DNA of 64,000 nt from NCBI GenBank assembly GCA_028823995.1, contig JAPPFD010000006.1, positions 1 to 64,000 on the forward strand. Direction: 5' to 3'. The notes beneath the pieces are model-generated. The model had not been told where the DNA came from, searched no databases, and saw only the letters and a program-made list of their open reading frames with translations. This document shows, one piece after another, positions 59,357 through 64,000 of the stretch (position 1 is its first letter; every line of letters begins with the position of its first letter). This DNA is from a bacterium (GTDB lineage Bacteria > Actinomycetota > Acidimicrobiia > Spongiisociales > ZC4RG35). The position numbers and the translations under genes are program-made.

Positions 59357-60250
59357 CTACAGATAGGTCCGCTTGCGCGGGTCGTATCGGGCGCGCAACG
59401 CATCCCCCAGCAGGTTGATGGACATGACGACGAAGGTGATGGCAATTCCCGGGAAAGTGACCACCCACCAGGCGTCCTGGATAAACTCTCGGCCGCCGGC
59501 CAGCATCCCGCCCCAACTTATGTCGGGGGGAACTACCCCCAGTCCCAGAAAGCTGAGGGCGCTCTCAGCCAGGATCATGGTTCCGACCTCCAGGGTGGCC
59601 AGCACCAGGACAGTGCCTCCGATGTTGGGGAAGATGTGACGGAGAATGATCCTTATGGGCGAGGCGCCCGCCGCCCGCAGCCCCAGGATGAAGGGCCGCT
59701 CTCGAAGAGACAGGGTCTCTGCCCGGATCACCCGGGCGTACTGTGCCCAACTGATGATGGCCAGCACCGCCACCAGAACCACCAGTGAACGGCCCCGGCT
59801 GACGATGATAGCAATAGCCAGAAGGATGAAGGGAAGGGCCAGTTGAGCGTCCACCACGCGGGAGATGATGGTGTCAATCCAGCCTCGACGGTACCCGGCG
59901 ATCATCCCCAGAAGCGTCCCGAACACCGAGCCCACCAGCACCGCCGCAATGGCGATCACGAACGTCAGGCGGCCCCCGTAGATGACGCGGGCCAAAAGAT
60001 CCCGACCCAGTTGGTCGGTTCCCAGCGGGTGTTCCCAGGTTCCTCCCTCCAAGAAGATGGGCGGTATCAGCCGTCCCCGCAGGTCCTGCAGGCCGGGATC
60101 GGCCAAGGGTAAGAGAGGAGCGGCCACCACCAACAGACCCAACAGCAGAAGAGGTAATCCCATGAGCCACAGCGACCTGTTGCCGGAACGGCGAATGGTC
60201 CTCGTTTCGTCCTCGGAGACGTCGGCGGTGCGGTGGTTTCCCAAAATCAC
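59357..60250 (-). CDS. Dipeptide-type ABC transporter permease, DppC-like (297 aa)
   Basis: GTG 60250 overlaps the stop of the DppB-like gene (GTGA); the longer frame upstream is a shadow. About six membrane helices; N-terminal PPIFLEGGTWEHPLGTDQLGRDLLARVIYGG is the DppC/OppC signature (H-PLGTDxxGRD). The EAA loop lies at GLRAAGASPIRIILRHIFPN. Forms the inner-membrane pore with the DppB-like protein. Substrate not predictable from sequence. Confidence 0.88.
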   Translation of the reverse strand: MILGNHRTADVSEDETRTIRRSGNRSLWLMGLPLLLLGLLVVAAPLLPLADPGLQDLRGRLIPPIFLEGGTWEHPLGTDQLGRDLLARVIYGGRLTFVIAIAAVLVGSVFGTLLGMIAGYRRGWIDTIISRVVDAQLALPFILLAIAIIVSRGRSLVVLVAVLAIISWAQYARVIRAETLSLRERPFILGLRAAGASPIRIILRHIFPNIGGTVLVLATLEVGTMILAESALSFLGLGVVPPDISWGGMLAGGREFIQDAWWVVTFPGIAITFVVMSINLLGDALRARYDPRKRTYL

Positions 60251-61176
60251 GATCCCTGCTCCCGGATCCGGGGGTCGATGATCCCATACAGCAGGTCCAC
60301 CGTGAGATTGATCACCACGAAGGTGACGGCCCCCACTATCACGACGGCCTGCACCAGGGAGAAGTCCCGGAACTGGACGGCCTGGGTGGCCAACGTGCCG
60401 AGCCCGGGCCATGCGAACACGAATTCCACGGTCACGGCGCCTGACAGGAGCGTGCCGGCTTGAAGTCCCATGATGGTCACCACCGGCAGGGCGGCGTTGC
60501 GGATGGCATGGGTGATCACCACCGTCCGTTCCTTTAGTCCCCGGGCCCGGGCGGAGGTGATGTAGGTCTCCTCCAGCACCTCGCTCAGGCTGGATCTTGT
60601 CAAGCGGGCGATCCGAGCCATGGGGAGCACCGACAGAGTCACCGCCGGCAGCACCAGATGCTGCCAGGTCCCCGACTGCCCGGCCGGCAGCCATCCCCAA
60701 GCCACGGCAAACAGAAGAATGAACATGAGGCCCAACCAAAAGAGCGGGATGGACTGGCCGAATAACGCCACGAACACCGAAATCCGGTCCCATGCCTTTC
60801 CCTCCTTGAGCGCCGCCACAATCCCCAGGGGAAGGCCGATCAGAGTAGCTATCAGCATCCCCGCCACCGTCAACTGGATGGTGGAGGGGAAACGCCCCAG
60901 GATCAACTCCCAGTTGGAACGGCTGTACCGCAATGAGTCTCCCAGGTCGAAGGTTGCCAGTTGTCCCAGGTAGTTCCAGAACTGGACAGGCAGCGGCTTG
61001 TCCAACCCCAGTTCTATCTGCTTCTCCAGCACCTGCTCCTCGGTGGCGAATTCCCCAAGGATGTTCCGGGCCGGATCGCCGGCGGTCCGCGCCAGGAAGA
61101 AGGCCAAACTGAGGGCGATGAGCAGGGTGATCACCGCACCCACCAACTTGGGCGCCATGAACCGGACAAAGGTCAT
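60247..61176 (-). CDS. Dipeptide-type ABC transporter permease, DppB-like (309 aa)
   Basis: Polytopic with about six helices. N-terminal segment LALSLAFFLARTAGDPA and later LGLDKPLPVQFWNYLGQL are DppB/OppB hallmarks, as is the EAA loop TSARARGLKERTVVITHAIRNAALPVV. Its ATG overlaps the stop of the ATPase at 61173 (ATGA), and its own stop overlaps the DppC start, showing strict coupling in the operon. Confidence 0.88.
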   Translation of the reverse strand: MTFVRFMAPKLVGAVITLLIALSLAFFLARTAGDPARNILGEFATEEQVLEKQIELGLDKPLPVQFWNYLGQLATFDLGDSLRYSRSNWELILGRFPSTIQLTVAGMLIATLIGLPLGIVAALKEGKAWDRISVFVALFGQSIPLFWLGLMFILLFAVAWGWLPAGQSGTWQHLVLPAVTLSVLPMARIARLTRSSLSEVLEETYITSARARGLKERTVVITHAIRNAALPVVTIMGLQAGTLLSGAVTVEFVFAWPGLGTLATQAVQFRDFSLVQAVVIVGAVTFVVINLTVDLLYGIIDPRIREQGS

Positions 61177-62009
61177 GGCGAGTCCGACCCTTCTCTCCGT
61201 CCGTTCGAGCTCTCGAGGGACGACCGATCCCAGTCCTTGCCGGGAATGGCGGCTATCAGTTGCCGGGTATACGGATGGTTCGGCGACCCCAGTAGTTCCT
61301 CGGTCTCCCCCTCCTCGACGACCCTGCCGTCCTTCATGACGTACACCCGGTCGCAGAGGTTGCGGACCACGCTCAGGTCATGGCTGATAAGAAGCACGGA
61401 GATATTCTCGGACTCCCGCAATTGGAGCAGCAGGTTGAGGATCTGAGCCTGCACCGAGACATCCAGTGCCGACGTCGGCTCATCGGCCACCAGCAACGAC
61501 GGACGAAGAAAGAGCGCCCGGGCTATCGAGACCCGCTGAGCCTGCCCTCCGCTCAGCTCGTGGGGGAGGTGATCCAGGAGGTCTTCGGTCATGCCCACCT
61601 TGGCCAGAAGTTCGGCGTCGGTGATCCATGCGGTGCGGTCCATATGAAGGGAACGCAATTCGGAGAGACCCTTGCGCACGGTCTGGCGCGGGTCCAACGA
61701 ACCGTGGGGATCCTGGAACACCACCTGTATCCGGGACCTCAGACGCCGCATCCTGCTGCGGGAAACGCCGATGATCTCTTCACCTTCCAGGCTTATCCTG
61801 CCTTCGGTGATCTTGCCCAGAAGGGCAGTGGCCAAGGCCAAGGTGGTCTTGCCCGAGCCGGACTCTCCCACCAAACCGACTATCTCACCGGCTTCGATGC
61901 AAAGGGAGACACCGTCAACTGCCACCACGTCAGGTCTCTTGCCGATACCCCGTTCCGAGAAGACCACCCGGAGGTCTTCGATTTGGAGAACCGGCGGGGA
62001 ATTGGTCAT
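61173..62009 (-). CDS. Oligopeptide/dipeptide-type ABC transporter ATPase, DppF-like (278 aa)
   Basis: Walker A GESGSGKTTLAL, Q-loop VFQDPHGSLDPRQTV, signature LSGGQAQRVSIARAL, Walker B LLVADEPTSALDVS, H-loop ISHDLSVVRNL. First transporter gene of the leftward operon, starting 14 bases after the LLM monooxygenase stop, so uptake and oxidation may be co-expressed. No periplasmic or lipoprotein substrate-binding gene is present in the visible part of the operon; it may lie elsewhere. Confidence 0.88.
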   Translation of the reverse strand: MTNSPPVLQIEDLRVVFSERGIGKRPDVVAVDGVSLCIEAGEIVGLVGESGSGKTTLALATALLGKITEGRISLEGEEIIGVSRSRMRRLRSRIQVVFQDPHGSLDPRQTVRKGLSELRSLHMDRTAWITDAELLAKVGMTEDLLDHLPHELSGGQAQRVSIARALFLRPSLLVADEPTSALDVSVQAQILNLLLQLRESENISVLLISHDLSVVRNLCDRVYVMKDGRVVEEGETEELLGSPNHPYTRQLIAAIPGKDWDRSSLESSNGRREGSDSP

Positions 62010-62022
62010 ATGCGTTCTTTGA

Positions 62023-63093
62023 TCAGAAGCCAGGATCGCCGGCGTAACCGGAAAACCGCGGAACGACCTCTGCGCCGATGCGCTCGATGGATTCCAGGGT
62101 CTCCTCCAAGGTGGGACCGGGGAAATGGCGCAGTCGCAGGATGATCTCCTCCGGCCCGACCAGTTCGATCCATTTCGGAAGTGTTTCCAGCCAGTGTTCC
62201 AAGGATCCGCACAGCACGCGGTCGGTCAACACGTGCTCCACGGTCAAGTCGGCCGGACTGGATAGGTCGGCGAACCAGGGTTCGTACTTGGGGTGATAAC
62301 TGTTGCCCCGCTCCATGTACACCCGGTGGTAGCCGAGCACGTACTCTCCGTAAGTTTCGATCGCAGCCTGATCGGTGTCTCCCAGCCAGGCTTCCCGGAG
62401 CATCACGATCCGGGGTTCTTTACCCACTCTTTCGCACTCTTCCCGGTACATCTGCGCCAGATCTGCCAGCCAGTGGATGTTGCGAATCGGACCGGTGATC
62501 CACCCGTCGGCGTAACGGGCGGCCCTCCTTACGCCACCCGGCGACCATGCGCCGGCGAAGACCTCTAGTTCGACATCTGCCACTGCCTCGTCCCGGACGG
62601 GAGTCCGACCGCGATAGGGACCGTCCAGCAACACTTCCCGGCCGTTCAGATAGGCGTTGATCGCCTGTAAGCCCTGCTCCATGCGCGCCGCTCTCTGGCC
62701 ATGATCCACACCCATTATCTGGAAGTCCCCCTCCATATAACCGGCCCCTACGCACAACCGGAACCGGCCCGGATGGAATACAGCCAGCATGGTGGCGTCC
62801 TGTACTACCTCCACCGGATGGTGCAAGGGCAGCACCACTAGGCCGGCGGAGAACATTATCCCCTCCACTTGCCCCAGGCCATAGGCAGAGAGAAGCATGG
62901 GGTTGTGCGAGTAGGAAGTGGCCCCGGAACTGCGCCGCTCGCCGGTGTACACACAGTGGAATCCGGCTGCCGACGCCGCCGCGGATTCCTGCACGAACCC
63001 GTCGAGGTCGTAACGCCGCCGCCCGTTTTGGATTATCTGGTTGGGGGGTGCGATGCTGAAGCGAATAGATGTGTCCGGGACGCCTTGGGACAT
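62023..63093 (-). CDS. LLM-class flavin-dependent monooxygenase (luciferase-like), 356 aa
   Basis: ATG follows AGAGGG by about 8 bases. Luciferase-like TIM-barrel features: FVQESAAASAAGFHCVYTGE, MFSAGLVVLPLHHPVEVVQDATML, FRLCVGAGYMEGDFQIMGVD and EVFAGAWSPGGVRRAARYADGWI, in the normal order. It would use FMNH2 or F420H2 and oxygen to oxidise an organic substrate, or act as an F420-dependent dehydrogenase. First gene of the leftward transport operon, divergent from an amidase. Flavin supply could come from the reductase at 52506. Confidence 0.85.
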   Translation of the reverse strand: MSQGVPDTSIRFSIAPPNQIIQNGRRRYDLDGFVQESAAASAAGFHCVYTGERRSSGATSYSHNPMLLSAYGLGQVEGIMFSAGLVVLPLHHPVEVVQDATMLAVFHPGRFRLCVGAGYMEGDFQIMGVDHGQRAARMEQGLQAINAYLNGREVLLDGPYRGRTPVRDEAVADVELEVFAGAWSPGGVRRAARYADGWITGPIRNIHWLADLAQMYREECERVGKEPRIVMLREAWLGDTDQAAIETYGEYVLGYHRVYMERGNSYHPKYEPWFADLSSPADLTVEHVLTDRVLCGSLEHWLETLPKWIELVGPEEIILRLRHFPGPTLEETLESIERIGAEVVPRFSGYAGDPGF

Positions 63094-63166
63094 AGAGTAA
63101 CCCTCTGCTGCCCAAGGCCCCGGAGTCCCACCTATCTTGGGGGAAACAATCGAAAGGAGCCCGAGG

Positions 63167-64000
63167 TTGGAATACCAGGATTATGACGCGATAGGACTGG
63201 CGGAGTTGGTGCGGAGTGGAGAGACAACTCCCGCCGAGTTGCTGGACACCGCCATTGAGCGGATCGAGACGCTGAATCCGGTGATCAACGCAGTGAACCG
63301 CAAGATGTACGACGAGGCCCGGGCTTCGATCGAACGGGGCCTTCCCGACGGACCCTTCACCGGGGTTCCCTTTCTGCTCAAGGATCTCCGGGCGGCTTAT
63401 GAGGGGGTTCCCACCACGGCGGGCAGCGCGTTTTTTGCGGACAAGGTGGCGCCGCATGACAGTGAACTGGTGAGCCGCTACCGGAATGCGGGGCTGGTGA
63501 TCGCCGGCAAGACCAACACCCCCGAGTTCGGAGGAGCGCCCACCACCGAACCCAGCCTATTCGGCCCCACCCGCAACCCCTGGAACCTCGAACATTCCAG
63601 CGGCGGCTCGAGCGGCGGCTCTGCGGCGGCGGTGGCAGCGGGAATCGTCCCGGCCGCTCATGGAAGTGACGGGGGCGGGTCGCTGCGCATTCCGGCGGGG
63701 TGTTGTGGAGTGTTCAGTCTCAAACCCACCCGAGGGCGGAACCCGGCCGGACCCGACTTCGGCGAAGCCTGGAACGGACTGAGCGCCGAGCACGTTATAA
63801 GCCGCACCGTCCGGGACAACGCGGCGCTCTTGGACGCCACCACCGGCCCTTCTCCCGGCGATCCATATTCAGTGCCGCCACCCGAGTATTCGTTTCTGGC
63901 CTCGGCCGGGCGTCCTCCCCGACCGCTTTCAGTAGCCCTCACCACTTCCACCGCGGCGGGACCTGCCCACCGAGACTGCGTTGAAGCGGTGGAAAAGACC
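63167..64000 (+). CDS. Amidase-signature hydrolase, 5' part (runs off the window)
   Basis: TTG start placed by AAAGGAG eight bases upstream; 278 codons are visible and the frame is open at the window edge. Amidase triad: Lys in [14 protein letters not shown], cis-Ser in [17 protein letters not shown], nucleophile Ser in [13 protein letters not shown]. The [17 protein letters not shown] and [12 protein letters not shown] motifs are those of the 6-aminohexanoate cyclic-dimer hydrolase-like branch of amidases. Second amidase of the window and quite distinct from the AtzE-like one. It shares a 73-base divergent region with the monooxygenase. Confidence 0.88.
   Translation, partial: MEYQDYDAIGLAELVRSGETTPAELLDTAIERIETLNPVINAVNRKMYDEARASIERGLPDGPFTGVPFLLKDLRAAYEGVPTTAGSAFFADKVAPHDSELVSRYRNAGLVIAGKTNTPEFGGAPTTEPSLFGPTRNPWNLEHSSGGSSGGSAAAVAAGIVPAAHGSDGGGSLRIPAGCCGVFSLKPTRGRNPAGPDFGEAWNGLSAEHVISRTVRDNAALLDATTGPSPGDPYSVPPPEYSFLASAGRPPRPLSVALTTSTAAGPAHRDCVEAVEKT

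Noticed and set aside
1-64000. CRISPR array, tRNA, rRNA, prophage or IS element
   Set aside because: No regularly spaced repeats, cloverleaf with a matching anticodon arm, rRNA-like stretch, integrase or transposase was seen anywhere in the window.

Overview
The window is a GC-rich bacterial chromosome segment, very densely coded, with many GTG and TTG starts, 4-base stop/start overlaps and probably some leaderless starts. Codon use and several families (an actinobacterial-type N4/N6 DNA methyltransferase, a conserved actinobacterial hypothetical, a lipoprotein glucose/sorbosone dehydrogenase) suggest an uncultured actinobacterium, perhaps of the Acidimicrobiia type. There is no rRNA or tRNA, so this placement is an inference. 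I saw no insertion sequence, prophage or CRISPR array.

Layout. 1-6.8 kb: unlinked genes (hypotheticals, DNA methyltransferase with an extra C-terminal domain, sorbosone dehydrogenase-like lipoprotein, secreted or membrane hypotheticals, retropepsin-like protease). 6.8-22.2 kb: a two-armed nitrogen-heterocycle catabolic locus. Leftward arm: N-carbamoyl-D-amino acid hydrolase, XdhD-like molybdenum hydroxylase, SsnA-like aminohydrolase, YgfK-like Fe-S oxidoreductase, then an EamA exporter and an HD-domain protein. Rightward arm: a regulator joining a thiamine-binding-type domain to a DauR/YheO-type HTH, a BMP-family nucleoside-type ABC importer whose binding lipoprotein is an internal tandem duplication, and a beta-ureidopropionase-like hydrolase. 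The xdhD-ssnA-ygfK order matches the E. coli/gut-bacterial anaerobic purine and urate gene set. 22.3-29 kb: SDR, MscS channel, phosphoribosyltransferase, two tandem DegT-type aminotransferases, VapBC, membrane protein.

29-36.3 kb: leftward C-N hydrolase genes: amidase with an AtzG-like small subunit and a RidA paralogue, two M24 'creatinase-like' proteins with altered metal ligands, an alcohol dehydrogenase, an isochorismatase-type hydrolase, and between them a lower-GC insert with an orotate phosphoribosyltransferase-like gene and a broken small gene. 36.4-43.7 kb: a rightward six-gene operon (epimerase, aminotransferase, D-2-hydroxyacid dehydrogenase, TIM-barrel protein, two amidohydrolases), probably an undescribed catabolic pathway ending in cyclic-amide opening. 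43.9-45.8 kb: secreted 5'-nucleotidase-like protein with a C-terminal LysM domain, followed by a strong hairpin.

45.9-50.9 kb: a complete leftward corrinoid methyl-transfer operon (MtaA/CmuA-like methyltransferase, corrinoid protein, a small Cys-rich protein, reductive activator, methyl-tetrahydrofolate methyltransferase). 51.1-52.3 kb: a third M24 paralogue. 52.5-58.3 kb: flavin reductase with N-terminal repeats, MBL hydrolase, macrodomain protein, and a DUF262-HNH-AlbA_2 fusion that looks like a single-gene defence nuclease. 58.4-64 kb: Dpp/Opp-type ABC transporter without a binding protein, LLM flavin monooxygenase, and the start of an amidase running off the window.

Overall theme: uptake and stepwise hydrolysis of nitrogenous compounds (purines, ureides, amides, carbamoyl compounds) plus C1 demethylation.
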